64,000 nt of DNA from Mesodorylaimus sp. YZB2_4 (lineage: Eukaryota; Nematoda; Enoplea; Dorylaimida; Dorylaimidae): contig JASANH010000652.1 in NCBI GenBank assembly GCA_030248295.1, positions 186,001-250,000 on the forward strand, read 5' to 3'. Made by a program: the position numbers and the translations under genes. This document shows, piece by piece, positions 27,601 through 39,189 of the stretch. Numbering within the stretch: position 1 is the stretch's first letter; each line of letters opens with the position of its first letter. The notes under the pieces are model-generated. The model made no database searches, was not told the origin of the DNA, and saw only the letters and a list, made by a program, of their open reading frames with translations.

Positions 27601-28473
27601 TCTTTATACGAACTGTGTTATTGGTCTGCGCTGAACAGGTCTTTGGAGTCTCGATACGTTCAACCTTCGAGACATAACAAGATGAAGACGTCATGCGAAA
27701 AGTTGTGCCACCGATTTGTGGCCGAGTGGAAGCTGGTATACGCCATGTGCAAGATGCTGGAGTAAGAGCTTGCTCGCTGCTGAACCATGGGAGAGTCCTT
27801 TCTGTTCCCGTTCTAGGACCGCCTGATCGATGTACAGTAAAACAGTTGACAACAGTGCCCTGGGACTTGGACGCTCCAGCGGGAGGGAGACAAGAGTACG
27901 ATGAGCTAGGTGATTCGAACCTGTGGACTTCTGTTTTTTGAACAATCTGGGTTGTGTGTAAAACACGTGAAAAAGGCGCAGTCACGTTGAATAAGTTGAC
28001 CATCGGAGTCCAAACTCGTCTCGCCGCCCTCTTAATTTATTTGTCAGTCCTTCAGCTTTTTAGTTTCGCAGTCCCTGACTTGAGAACATGAAAGATTTGT
28101 TTCGAGCATAGGAACGGAATAGGGGCAGATGCGGATAGGCGGCGTCAAAGATAAACTCCTTGACAAAAATCTAGGACGAAAATGCCAGCTTGGATGATGC
28201 CAGGCCCGTCATTGAGTCCTTATTTTTTTAGCATGTTGTTCCTTAGAGACAAACTTTCCATCTTTTATTCGTCATTTGCTTGTCAGAAATGCAGAGTCCC
28301 CAGAAGTTTCTGCATCACTCCAGCCGTGTGACCTGGCATGACAGCACGAAATAGCTACCAGAAAATATTTTTATTTTTGCACTACTAGAGTAAGCCAAAG
28401 AGTAACAAAGAATGAGCATTTCCTGCAGCAAGTTGCCTGGCCATTACGAAGCTGTTCTATACGCCAAGTATGA

Positions 28474-29315
28474 ATGGACTGTACACTTTGCTGCTTCCTC
28501 TCGCTTTACCCCACAGATCCTCCAGTATGTGGCGTGGAATGCCAGCGACGGCCGCGCGAGGGCATGTCAGGCGTGACGGACAAGCACGACGCTTTGGCAC
28601 TGACAGCCACGATCAGTGACATCGCCACGACGGAGGAAGGTAGGTGCATTTATTGCGGCTTGTAAAATGTGGGAGAACGTTCTGTTTTTCAGAAAGTAGT
28701 CAGCTCGGGCTGATCGTGGGTTTGTCGGTCGGTGGTGGCTTGGTGGTTGTGATCAACATTGTCTTGATCGTCCTGCTTATACTTTGGTGTCGACGCGGAA
28801 GACGGCGCTCGGCCAAGACTGCAACTGCTCGATCTCCGACGACCAAGGTGGCAGGAAAGACTGGTGGCAAGGAAGAGGAAGATTTGTCCATCATTGTTCC
28901 ATCCGACAAAGATCTCGAAACTTCGCCGCCCGGGCAAACCGTGGATCGACACCCGAAATTGATGCCCGCATCAGACAGTGTACGCTCGGGTAAGGGTGCG
29001 GAGAAACCCTCCGTGACCTTGGTCAAGAGCGGATCCTCGATCGCCACCGAAACGAAGACTAGGTCAGTGACAGTGGGAAACCCTGCGGACTCTAGGCTGA
29101 GCAAGGAGGCATCTGTTCGGGAGACTGGTGCGGGAGAGAAAAAGTCGTTGATCATCGTGGCTGGTGCTCTTTCTGATCTTCTCGTCAAATCTGCAACAAC
29201 AACCCCCAAAGAGGCATCCGGGTCGATGAGCTGGTCGTTGAAAGCAACCTCCCCAGGAAGAAAGTCACTCCGTTTGAAAAGTCCGGCTACAAAGCAGTCT
29301 GTGCTGAAAAAGTGA
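28474..29315 (+). CDS. Single-pass membrane protein of unknown function
   Basis: Two exons (28474-28639 and 28693-29315) join in phase to 262 residues; further 5' exons are possible because CCCCACAG at 28507-28514 could be an acceptor inside the first open frame. A short Cys-containing segment (PPVCGVECQRRPREG) and a Thr/Ala-rich stalk are followed by one strong membrane helix (IVGLSVGGGLVVVINIVLIV) and a stop-transfer RRGRRR. The cytoplasmic tail of about 180 residues is rich in Ser, Thr, Lys and Glu. The arrangement implies type I topology with a disordered cytoplasmic tail. The overall plan resembles the gene at 46.5-49.2 kb, but I see no clear sequence similarity between the tails. The family is not recognised and the start is uncertain. 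Confidence 0.6.
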
Positions 29316-30115
29316 TCTCGTTTATGTGACGATTCGTGCTTGGACCATGCTTACTTGTGTCTCTTGAGGATGATGCCTACGCGCAAGGAGGGATGAAAGT
29401 TTTGGATATGTATGCTTTTTGTGAGGAGCTTGACTGCTGTTCGTCCAATCACTATGTGGGATTGATTAATGCAGGAAACAGTCAACGTGATCGACCAAAG
29501 ATTTCGTATTCAAGACTTCCTGCGCAGTTAGGGATGCTAAACAGACCCACTCACGATCAGACCAGTACTGCACTAAGCTCCGTCCAAATACGGCCACTTT
29601 GTCAAACTTCAAGCTTTGAAAACTTGGATTCATGATGGGATGGCACTCGAGGTCACCACTCAAAGTACCCTAAAAAGTGGAAAACGCGTGCATTGCTTAG
29701 GAAGAAATACGCGTGTTTGTTCCAATCGACGTTTGTATTCCTCTTTCTAGATATCAGCTGCGATCGCGATATAAACGGGAAGATACAGGATAGGTTAAGT
29801 ATTTGTTGGGTGTTCGTCCGTCTTCACCACGTGAGGCAGCCTGACGTGACCGAATGGATTGTGCGTAAAAAGGATGAGGCTTTAGTGGAGATTATGACCT
29901 CCTACGTCCAGCAGTGGCTGTCTTTAAATTAGATGGGTTAGAGCTAGACAGGTTGATGAATGTGAGCGCATGCGCTAATCTTAAGCATGAATAGTGAGCT
30001 CACTCACTTGGGCACCCTATCGTAGTTGACCGCATGCAGCTGAGCCCGTTGTGTGCAGGTGCCAAACGCTGCTAGAGCTGTCGAAGATAAGAAACCAACG
30101 CATTTTCTGTCCATG

Positions 30116-30215
30116 CGAGAGTCATGTCATGTCATGTCATACTTTATCCGTAGCCAAGCACCATAAGGCGCACTCGTGGGCTAAGGAACACATAATTGAC
30201 AATGAGTTGAACCTC
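30116..30215 (-). repeat. 5'-truncated family 1 SINE copy
   Basis: On the minus strand the tail TGTTCCTTAGCCCACGAGTG and TATGACATGACATGAC matches the 3' half of the element at 26353-26520. The tRNA head is missing, as expected of 5'-truncated retrotransposed copies. Confidence 0.78.
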
Positions 30216-30699
30216 TCCGCATGCGCATTTGCACGATCATGTGTTGGTTTCGTGTGTCTCCAATATAACAAACCACGCCTGTACTGCAGGTACGCATCTA
30301 ACATTTCCAACCGTAGCACTGTATGACTTTGCAGGTTCAAGAAAGGTTTTTAGGTCGTCGACGGTTTTAGGCCGCCAAGCAACGCCGCCGTGGTGACCAT
30401 CATGGACAAGATCATGTGGATAGTGCAGGCTACCTTCCACAAGAAGTAACTTTTGGATTGATGGATTGCGTCCTTGATCGGCTTTTGCTGCTGTGCTGAT
30501 GTCGTGAAGTATAAAAAGCGCAGCACGGTCGCTTGGGATCGTGATTCCTGCGAATCTTTATCTTTGAGTGCAACCCTCCGATAGGTGGCTGACCATCCAA
30601 GGGAGATCGATAATCCTCTCCCACTTGTGGTCCTGACTGACGAGGGCTACAACGGTCTCGAGAGCCCACTTGTCCCACCCTGTGGGCACTGTTCGTTAC

Positions 30700-30970
30700 A
30701 GTCATACGGCATGCATTTTTAACCCTCTGCCGACGGGCCTTGGCGAGTCGGAGACAGTGATTGATACTCCCTAGCCTGAGAGACGTCACACTCTCGGGTT
30801 GATGTTTCAGTCGTTGCAAGACTTGCGGAGTAGCAAGACGGAGTGCAACGGAGTTGCAAGACTTGCCTATTCCAGTCGGTTTCTGTCCCACCGACTTGAA
30901 TAGGCATCCGTTAAGGATCTTGCCCCTCCTTGATGCATTCTCTTTAGCGGGACGTATACACGCACACAAA
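30700..30970 (+). repeat. Dispersed repeat, family 3
   Basis: The series GATGTTTCAGTCG, GCAAGACTTGCC, CAGTCGG and TCTGTCCCACCGACTT recurs near 36812-36850 (partial), 38860-38965 and 49605-49700. Within this copy GTTGCAAGACTTGC occurs twice, about 50 bases apart. The class is unknown and no terminal repeats were identified. Confidence 0.55.
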
Positions 30971-31242
30971 ATGACTGGATGTGTTATCAGCCCTGTGAGT
31001 GACCTTTTCTGGCTACATTTTGAAAAGAAAAACTATTGTAAATGAAGTTTTTCAAATTTTGGTGGGCTTGTGACATTTAGTGTTTGTGAAAAGGTTCTGG
31101 CTTGGTCGTCGTTTGCATAAGCCTTCTTTTCCGCCCACCTAAAAAGGTCGCTCTTAAATGTGAGCTGAATGTGCTGCCAAAGTGTCTGCCTCATCTGTCT
31201 TCCTTCCTTGCCTTTGCTGTGCTTGCATTTTGTTTCCGAGAT

Positions 31243-31545
31243 ATGAAATTGATGTTAATGATAGTGTTTTCCAGTCTTATTAGTCAGTGTGCGAGCGAAG
31301 GAAATGCTCGAAAGTCGTGTCTTGTAAGGACTGCTCAGGGCGAGGAACTTAATTATGAAGATGGCTGCGCCTTCTGCAATGCCCACAACAATTTTTTGAT
31401 CAAATGTATGGATGGAGTGCAGCAAGTGTTTCATTGGTGCCACCATTTCCAAAGATGTCGGCCAGTGAAGCACTGCGTGGTTGACTGCATCGATTGGATC
31501 GGACCAATGAATAATGGAAATGGTGATATGATAGGAGACCTATAA
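31243..31545 (+). CDS. Small secreted Cys-rich protein (hypothetical)
   Basis: A single open frame of 100 residues starts with a good signal peptide (MKLMLMIVFSSLISQCAS). The mature part of about 80 residues has evenly spaced cysteines (KSC, GCAFC, KC, WC, RC, HC, DC), consistent with a disulfide-knotted secreted peptide. I do not recognise the spacing as a named family. No introns or neighbours support it, and it lies in a repeat-rich area, so it could be a chance frame; the signal peptide plus Cys pattern argues for a real gene. It could also be one exon of a longer gene. Confidence 0.5.
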   Translation: MKLMLMIVFSSLISQCASEGNARKSCLVRTAQGEELNYEDGCAFCNAHNNFLIKCMDGVQQVFHWCHHFQRCRPVKHCVVDCIDWIGPMNNGNGDMIGDL

Positions 31546-33004
31546 GGTGGCAAGGAGGCCAATGGCATGTATTATTATTGTAAGCTAGAGGATCTTTGTG
31601 TCTGCAAATGTGAATCTGTGCTGTGGTATAGCTGGTGGCTGGGTTCAGAGAGATAAGGTAATTATTAGTCAGATTAGCTCTGGCAAAGCATAGTTTCGAA
31701 CTCGATGCTGCGACAAGCGCCAGTTTGTAGGGTTGATCATTGAAGGCGGTTTTCAGAGTTGGAGCAGCATACCGACTATCGATCAGTTGTGGCGAGCGAT
31801 AAAAGTGACCTCTATAGAACAGAAGAACACTCTATAGAACATAAAAACAAGACTAACACCACTAACACTACATTTAGTCTTTGCAAAGAGCGCGAAATTC
31901 AAATTTAAACTTTGATGTGTTCGAACAAGTGCCTTGGCGTGCTCGTTTTACGATACTAGGTACTTTAAAAACAGTAATGCACGCATTAGTAACGCCTGTG
32001 AGCCTGCAATCACAGCTGTTAGGTGGCCCTGTTGTTGCTCCTGGTGAGAAGCGAATGGCACCGATTCAGGCCAATCAGGCTTCCCTACCTTTTCCAGTGG
32101 TCATGGTGACATCATGCATTCTATGGTCTGTTCACTATTCCAGTCGTGATTGTTGGATGAGTAATGTACGGCACCATTGTGGTTTCTCGGGTGCCCTGAT
32201 GATTGATTCGGTATTTGCCGATGCTGGTAGCCTTGCCAACATCGGCAACGATCATGCTTTCTGCCAGCAGTGCACCAGTGGCACGTTTTGGACTTTGCTC
32301 TAGCGTGATAACGTGGAACCTTGCCCGAGGCATCGTGCAGAGCTCTAGTGGGTCTGAGGTTATCATGTCCGTCTCAGGCAAAGAGGACGGGTGCAAAGCT
32401 ATGTCGAAGAAACATATGATTGTAAACCTGAAATTGAAACTAAACATACACGAAATTTACCATCATATTTGAACTAAGCTCAAAAATTGTAGTTATTAGC
32501 AAGATCCCTCAAATAATCAATCCGATTTTCTTATCTGGCCTCTTTTATCACTGTTTATATTCAGCATGTCATTCGCACGTCCCACTGGCTTGTATTCGCT
32601 GCTTATCTCTCTGATCGGGATCGATCATGCCCACATCGGCCTGTTGGCTAGCACTGGTTGCTACAGTCACGATGTCATGATGCGTCACTGTGCTGATCGT
32701 CTTGTCTCTACATAAGGTTCTCTGGGCAAGAGAGCACCACGCGATATCGGCCAGCGTGGATACCGCGCGTCCCACCGCGCCCCGTCAGAATTGTTCGCGT
32801 GGTGGCGCTCCAGATGCTCTGGAAAACACAAGGTGGTTCTCATCAAGAACCTTGATCCAATCTACTTCTTGAGTAGCCCCGTCCTGAGCTGCTATGTCGA
32901 GAACTTAGGTATGTGCTGGGGTTGGAGGAAAATGCCGGTGTCTTGTCTGTACTCTGTTCATGGGACAAGAGTACGCTGATGTTGTAGATGGCCTGGCTAC
33001 AGTA

Positions 33005-33295
33005 GCCACCATCTGCCGTGGCTGGAACTGGTTTGGACCAGCTTGGGTGACTCATCTGGTGCCCTAGAAGAGGTGCCCCGAGTGAAGAAACGGAAGCCAA
33101 ACGAGGTGACAGTCTCGGCTGTCCAACACTGACTGGGTTCACAGCCCACCCGTCATCATCCGAGGAGATCGGTGTCCTGTCCAGGATGCCCGCGTGGAGG
33201 TGCTCCCAGATGAAACATGGAGGAGAGCTGCTGTGCGCTGGTCCCCTCACAACCGTGCTTAGAAGGTTTGACTGCTGGCCTGGCTGGGAACAAAA
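33005..33295 (+). repeat. Family 2 repeat copy
   Basis: GAGACAGTCTCGGCTGTC and the following body at 27.1-27.6 kb are matched here in opposite orientation (GTGACAGTCTCGGCTGTCC, then CATCATCCGAGGAGATCGG and CGCGTGGAGGTGCTCC). The tRNA-like head is not clearly retained. It ends in an A-rich stretch (AAAAAAATTAAAAAAG), as expected of a retrotransposed copy. Confidence 0.7.
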
Positions 33296-33544
33296 AAATT
33301 AAAAAAGAAAAAACTAGTTCAAGTCATTGTCCACCTTTTAGGCGTTTCCTCCACTCCGTCCGTCCGTCATTGGCTATTGGCTACGAATCGACCAATATGC
33401 TCTTGCGCACAAATATAGACGTAGCGTGTGCGTGCGATAGTTTTAAGTTAGCCGTGCGAGTAACAATTTTAGCCGCGCCGTAATTTCAAGAGAAATCGAG
33501 AGAATAAAGTAAGACCTAAAACTTTTTCACATAATTAACCGAAA

Positions 33545-34711
33545 ATGATCGGAGACAGTTTATTAATTGTCTTTATTTCGATATGCACAGCTTTACTTGG
33601 CGAAGGTAAGCAAATTCGGCCAGTTCTAAGCCTATACACAGGGCATTTGTTTTTTAGGATTGACATATTTGCTCGTTTATAAAAGCGAAAAATATAAAAA
33701 ACTCAAAAGTGAAATTGAAAGGCAATCGAAAAAGCGTAAGTGTTATTCTTTTTCCTGTTTTATGCTGCCAGTGCGATTTACAAGTTTAAGAAATTAAAGA
33801 TTTTTGGTGCCTTGAAATGATAGTGCCGAAATTTTTTCATCAGGTACTTACACAGTCCCTATATTTTTAGTGGAAAAGAAGAAAGACCAATTGAATGAAG
33901 CAATCGATAGGAGCAGTAAGAAGAAAATCGGTACAGTAGACCTAAGCTTGGTTTTCGACTGTTATCGATTTTATCGTGATATTATTTTCAGAAAAGCAAG
34001 AGGAACGCTTGAAAGTTAGCAATCGAGATTTATCAATGTTCAAAATGAAATCGATGTTTGCGATTGGATTAGCGTTCACGGCCTTGCTCAGCACGTTCAA
34101 TAGCATGTAAGTCCGGGCCGGGTTGTAGGGATGGAAAAGGGCATTGCGATTATGAGTGGGTCCCATCCCTTCGAATTTTTGGTTATGATCTGATGTGGGT
34201 GGGGCTACAAATTTCCAGGGTCATTTTCAGTGCGTTTTTTGGCCAAATTTGGTTTGGAAGGACATCAGGATTAGTTGGGATTATCCAAGAGTAAATGGCC
34301 CAGATAATTGATTGGGTCGAAACCCCTGAGCCTGGACATCCGTCTGCGACATGTTGGATTATTTTTATCATGACTAACATTGGTTTTTTCCAGTTTCGAT
34401 GGAAGAGTGGTTGCCAAACTACCTTTTACACCGATCACGTGGCTTCAAGGTATTTCGCATCGCAATTTGCCGGGTGAAGATTACACGGACTGTTCGTTCA
34501 TCTTTTTGTATATTCTCTGCACTATGACGATTCGCCAAGTAAGCCAAGACTGTTTTGATATCGATTCGAGCGATCGATCATCAGATTTAATACTAGGGCT
34601 TTATCGTTTTAGAATGTTCAAAAATTCCTTGGCTTTGCTCCTTCTCGAGCGATGAATAAACAAAGTCAAATGGGAGGCGGCTTTTTCACACCACCGGCCA
34701 GTTACCGTTAA
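33545..34711 (+). CDS. TMCO1: TMCO1, ER membrane insertase-family protein
   Basis: Six exons (33545-33605, 33658-33735, 33871-33930, 33992-34106, 34394-34538, 34613-34711) join in phase to 185 residues, the usual TMCO1 length. The protein matches the family throughout: N-terminal helix LLIVFISICTALLGEG, a basic coiled coil (about residues 30-90), RDLSMFKMKSMFAIGLAFTA, FDGRVVAKLPF, CSFIFLYILCTMTIRQ and a C-terminal FLGFAPSRA. TMCO1 belongs to the Oxa1 superfamily. It sits in the ER membrane in the multipass translocon and has been described as a calcium-load-activated channel. Conservation is high and no defect is visible. It is convergent with the astacin gene; the two stop codons are about 180 bases apart. 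Confidence 0.97.
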
Positions 34712-34888
34712 AATGGGAATCGTAGAAGTATCATTTTTTGTTACTGTTTTTTGATATAATTGTTCGAAGTTAAATTTATATCGAGTAGGTTCGTGTGTTG
34801 TGATTACCCGTTCATATTTATCTAAGAAAATAGTGCAGAATGCAATTAGGAATCGTATATCACTTTTCTCTTGATAGCATCGGCCTGA

Positions 34889-37800
34889 TCAATGACATTT
34901 GCCACAACTTTTGGGGCAGCTGGCTTCATAAGTAGCGCAGTTGGAGCAAGCAGTCCAGCCGCAATAGGGCGACGCATCAGTGCAGCCTTAAAATGCAGAT
35001 TTTAGTAAAGCAAGGAGGGGGAAGAAGGGGGGCTTACTGGCAGGGACGCAGTACAGTCGGTTCACCAAGTTTAGGTCTGTGTCCGATGGGGCATTCACTG
35101 TGCCGATTTTTGAGAGATAGTAATCGGGATTAGATTTGGGCTTGAATGCGGGTTTTGATGCGTCGATGACTGCCACCTGAAAGGGTGATTTGAGAGGGAC
35201 ATTTGGCGTATTTGAGCTCTGCTGTACCCTGCACCCTAACCTGAAACTCACTTTTACCCAGCGCAGGCATGTGCGCTTGCTTACATTGCTCCCTTCGTGG
35301 AAACGATAGGTTCATGTTCATTGTTATCACAAAGCGTTTGTACGAAGGGGAGCAATGTAGGCGAGCGCCCATTACTTGTGCTTTGGGTAAAAGTCAGTTA
35401 CAGGTTAGGGTAGACCTACCAAAGAGCACTGGCAGGGTTTAGTAATAGCTGAGACTACATTTTACACAATGTGCAGTTATGTGACACATCTGGTCTTTTA
35501 AACCTTGCTATCTCAAATGCCAAAAGTTCATTGTCATCTTGCAAGTCTCATCGTCAGGGCAGGAAGTGCCGCATTATTACTGCATGGGGTGTGTAAATAT
35601 TGGTTTCAGGTAGAGGTTACCCGGAATGGTGTTTGGTGGGTAGGCACGAGCTTACGTATGGACTGTAGTGCATGACTGATAGGTAGTCATATTTGACGCA
35701 ATACGGGTTGTAGTCGTAGGCGTTGTCGTGATCGAAGACATCGTAGGATTGTGGGTCGACGTTGTTCCAATCCATATCCACATACTGGTCTCGGTCGTAG
35801 CGGCTGTGCTCGTGACTGATGCCCAGCACGTGCAGCACTTCGTGCACGATCGTGCCTTGGAGATTCTGGAACATGAAGAGATGTGGCGAAGGGGTCAGTA
35901 GCTCGTGGAGAATGGTGGCCTGGAATGCCTCGCCCAGCCTAGGATGTCGGTTACCATTGGTCACTTTGACCGTTCGACGAAAACTGGCGCTGGAAAGAGG
36001 GTTAGGACAAGAGGGCGGGCGGAGTGGGGTCATCTGACATAAGGCTGCTACTGTAGATGGGTCAGTGACATTAGTCCCATAATTGGTGGTGCAATCAACC
36101 AGTGACCTCACACAACAGCCGTGTTGTTGCAGGAGTGTGGGCTCGTCCAGGGTTCAACCCCATTGCAGGTCGGTTTGGGAAGACCACAAACCCTTGCTAA
36201 CCTTGCCCACCAGGCTGAGGGTGACTCATTCGGTACCGGCAAGGTAATCCGACGATGAGTATGTAGAGAGGTAGCCAAACGAGTACAGTCTCACCGACAG
36301 GGCTAACCAACAAGCCGCCATTATATATGAGGAAGCCAGTTTCTGTCCAGAATGCCTCGCTTGGAGGTGCTCGTAGTGGTAACGGGTTCCACCCTTATGC
36401 AAGGGTGCTGTGATTCCATTGGTCAATTTGACTGTTGGCAAGAACGATGCGTGAAGATAGAGTGGGCTCTACTGGCATATGGCTCTGCTGGTAAGTTAGT
36501 GAAATTAGACCCATAATTAAGATCAGGGATCAGCAGAGTAGACCAGCCAGTCTTATTTCTCTGTTCGATGTGTGATGATGCACTTACAGTATATCCAGGC
36601 TATTGATCCCAGCTCCAAGTCAGTCTAACCCGTGTCTTTGTCTGGTGAGTTCGAAGTAAATAGTGCTGCCTGACCATTCCTTATATGTGCATGGGAAGTG
36701 GGAACATTTTCTGCTGACTCATCCCCGCATAGCCTCATTTAACTGTGTAGAGGCCCTACTGGAAAAATGACCCCTAGCACAGAACCGGCAGCTGGATGTG
36801 TTACCCGTCAGGTTGATGTTTCAGTTGGACTTGGTCGGTTGGGACTTGGGTGGCTGCCTTTGGTTTCTGGCATGGTGAAAAGGCTCTACCGATTACTCCC
36901 TCCAGTAACGGACCCAGACGTAGGACTAAAAAATTTGCCTCATACCGCTTTACACAGCGAACTATCAAAATTGATTGCCGCATCGTTGACCTCGCCACTG
37001 TAACCCAAACTGGCCCAGCCGCATCTGAAAGGCGGTCCCTTTAGAGTGGTCACTTCGAACGGCCATGACTAGGTGACCTACGTGTTGGCACTGGTGCCGA
37101 AAGGGGTTTTCAGAAATTCGATATAAGGAGTCTGTAAAGTCTGCACGAACTTCAGGCACGTCTTGTCCTGAATGGTCTTGACGGCCGCTCGGATGGTATT
37201 GGCCTCGTCATTGGAGAATGTGTAGGGGTCAATGTAATAGTTGACTGTCAGCGAGGGCCATTTGTTACCAGTGTAGTAATCCAAGGATATGCCCGTGGCT
37301 CGCTTACGTCTGGTCAATGTCAGGTTGAGAGGGACAGCATCGTTGGCATCGTCAATGATTCGTTGGAGAAGCTCGAGTGGGGGAAGCTGATCACCACCCC
37401 ATAGACCATTGTCGTGGGGCTCCGCCTGAAACATCGAGCCAAATAGAGCCGTGCCCCTCTTTGACTCTGACTCTCCCCCCCCCCCGTACCTGACCCTACC
37501 AGCCCACTATCGTATCATCTCATACTTCAACCATGGCCAAGCACCATACAGCGCACTCGAGGGCTTAGGAACACATATTCGACAATCATTTTTCACCGAG
37601 GCGGGAGTCGAACCCTCCCCTTTAAGCGTGAGAGCCACACGCCTTTACCTCTAGGGTACGACCTGGACACCAGGCGAGCCAAAGCAGTGGGCGGCATTGG
37701 GCAATGGGGTAAGGCTGTTTCAAGTGCCCAGTGCTCATCTGGTTGCTGTCAGTCAGTTGGTCGAGGACTCAGCTTACCACGTCTCCCAATTCAGAAGCGG

Positions 37801-38352
37801 CAAAGACGGCTTTTTTAGCTTCTTGCATCTTATTGAAGTAAGTCGCGATTTCACCAGCACTCTTGCCCTTGACTTTACCGGCCTTGCGAGGGCGTGACAG
37901 GCTTTCCCTAATGATATCCTTAGATTTTTTATCCAGCTCTGTCGGCCCCTTGCAATTGCCTGGTATTCTTTTGCATACGTTCTAGAAAAGCACATGGGAG
38001 AAGTAGTAAGGCGTGGAAAGGGTCAGCTTACTTTGACGATGTCGATATCTGGTTTGACCTTTTTTAATGACGTTTTAGGAAGTGGTCTTGGCGATACGTT
38101 TAATAGCCCATCGTCTTGAAGATTAAGGTCAGCCATGGGTTGATCGGTGAGCCTTGGTGGAGCGGATGGAGTGGTCCCTCCGGTGTGTCGTCGTCGGGGG
38201 CAAGGACTGGTGGCAGGCTTCGGCGTAGTGGCGGGTTGAGTAGGGTTAGGGAAAGCGGTTGACAAATCCGGAGGAATAGAAGCTCTGAGAATTCCAAATG
38301 GACTAGCCATAGATGAATGAAATAGATACGTGACAAAAATAATAGGCCACAT
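34889..38352 (-). CDS. Astacin-family zinc metalloprotease with C-terminal ShK-like module
   Basis: Seven minus-strand exons (38032-38352, 37778-37981, 37082-37425, 36946-37024, 35656-35865, 35038-35176, 34889-34986) give 464 residues. A signal peptide (MWPIIFVTYLFHSSMASPFG) and a long prodomain precede the furin-like site TRRKR. The catalytic domain has the astacin zinc motif HEVLHVLGISHEHSRYDRD and the Met-turn SVMHYSPY. The last exon adds a six-Cys ShK-like end (CTDASPYCGWTACSNC, then SCPKSCGKC). Astacins of this layout are secreted proteases typical of nematodes (NAS group), used in cuticle, digestive or developmental processing. Introns hold a SINE (37505-37680), a family 2 repeat (36110-36430), a foldback element (35231-35415) and an 11-base C run at 37475. 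An acceptor-like TTCTAG lies 23 bases before the ATG. Confidence 0.93.
35231..35415. repeat. Foldback (MITE-like) element in an astacin intron
   Basis: Two imperfect arms of about 75 bases, 35231-35305 and 35335-35415, are inverted copies of each other, with matching blocks such as CCCTAACCTG / CAGGTTAGGG and CTTACATTGCTCCC / GGGGAGCAATGTAGG. A short loop of about 30 bases separates them. The element lies in the intron between the catalytic exon and the next exon. No target-site duplication was confirmed by eye. Confidence 0.8.
36110..36430 (+). repeat. Family 2 repeat copy with tRNA-like head, in an astacin intron
   Basis: A B-box GGGTTCAACCCC (36150-36161) is followed by GCAGGTCGGTTTGGGAAGACC and a body matching 27.1-27.6 kb in opposite orientation (GGTGACTCATTCGGTACC; CCAAACGAGTACAGTCTC). 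It retains the head-to-body order of the 27 kb copy, which confirms that the head belongs to the element. Confidence 0.72.
37505..37680 (-). repeat. tRNA-derived SINE-like element, family 1, in an astacin intron
   Basis: On the minus strand the order A-box region (CGTACCCTAGAGG), CTCTCACGCTTAAAGGGGAG, B box GGGTTCGACTCC and tail TGTTCCTAAGCCCTCGAGTG parallels the 26.4 kb copy over about 170 bases. It sits between exons 2 and 3 of the astacin gene, in the same orientation as that gene. Confidence 0.85.
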
Positions 38353-38859
38353 GGTGCCAGCGAAAAATTCTTTCTAGAATTGAGAGCAAGTTTCGTTGCC
38401 AAATACGGTGTCGCAAATGAGCAGTTTGTAAAACGGACATAGTATTTAATGATTCTTGTCGATGCGGTAATTCCCTGTAATCTGGTCTATTCTACTTGCC
38501 CATTAAAACCGCCCAATATTTTCCAGTTTGAGTAATCTGGTACGTGTCAATGTGAGAAAGTGAGGTGCACTTTTGAAGGGCAACACGTTAATCAGGGTTG
38601 TTTCATACGGCGAATCTGTGAAATAGGAACAGGAAGATGATCAGGTCGTACTCGCCAACGTCTATGTTTGGAAAGTGAATGCCGAGCTTAAAAATTAGCT
38701 CTGGCATGGTTTCGAAATTGGGTGCATACAAAAAATGTTTGCTTTTAGACTCACCGCACCAATTTATGTTTCCGCGGCCGCTGTGACCCTCGATGGTCGT
38801 GCAGGGCATGGCGAATGGGAGAGAATTATTGATCTCTCTTGGTTTAGGAGACGTCAACC

Positions 38860-38965
38860 CTAGGCTGATACTGCAGCCGCAGATACTATACTTGTCTCCC
38901 ACCGACTTCGGTTGGTCGCATCTTCTCCCACGCCCGCCTATCAGAGGGTTGCACCACCTAAAAAG
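38860..38965 (+). repeat. Family 3 repeat copy (partial)
   Basis: GGCTGATACTGCAGCCGCAG followed by CTTGTCTCCCACCGACTTCG parallels the repeat at 30700-30970 and 49605-49700. It lies in the non-coding stretch between the astacin and the first SET gene. Confidence 0.5.
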
Positions 38966-39189
38966 TTGCTCTGACAGGGCAAAATCTTGAGCGCGTGTTA
39001 TACTGGATTATACGTTTTACAGACCGTTGCAAACAGCCTGCGAGACCAGATGCGGAGGGGAGGATTTTGGCCTGCTCACTTTCGACTGGCCGTAGGCTCA
39101 GGCTTGTGGATTAGCCTGGGGCTAGCCTGAGCCTAGTCTAGTTGATTGAACTGGACAATTTTTGCTTCCGTGTTGTTTTTCGGACTCCG

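Noticed and set aside
27184..28003. Minus-strand open frames of 138 and 173 codons
   Set aside because: They run through the family 2 repeat, have no recognisable protein features and no matching splice sites.
30121..30137. Short-period CRISPR-like repeat (GTCATGTCATGTCATG)
   Set aside because: It is a microsatellite-like tail of a SINE copy, without spacers, in a eukaryotic genome.
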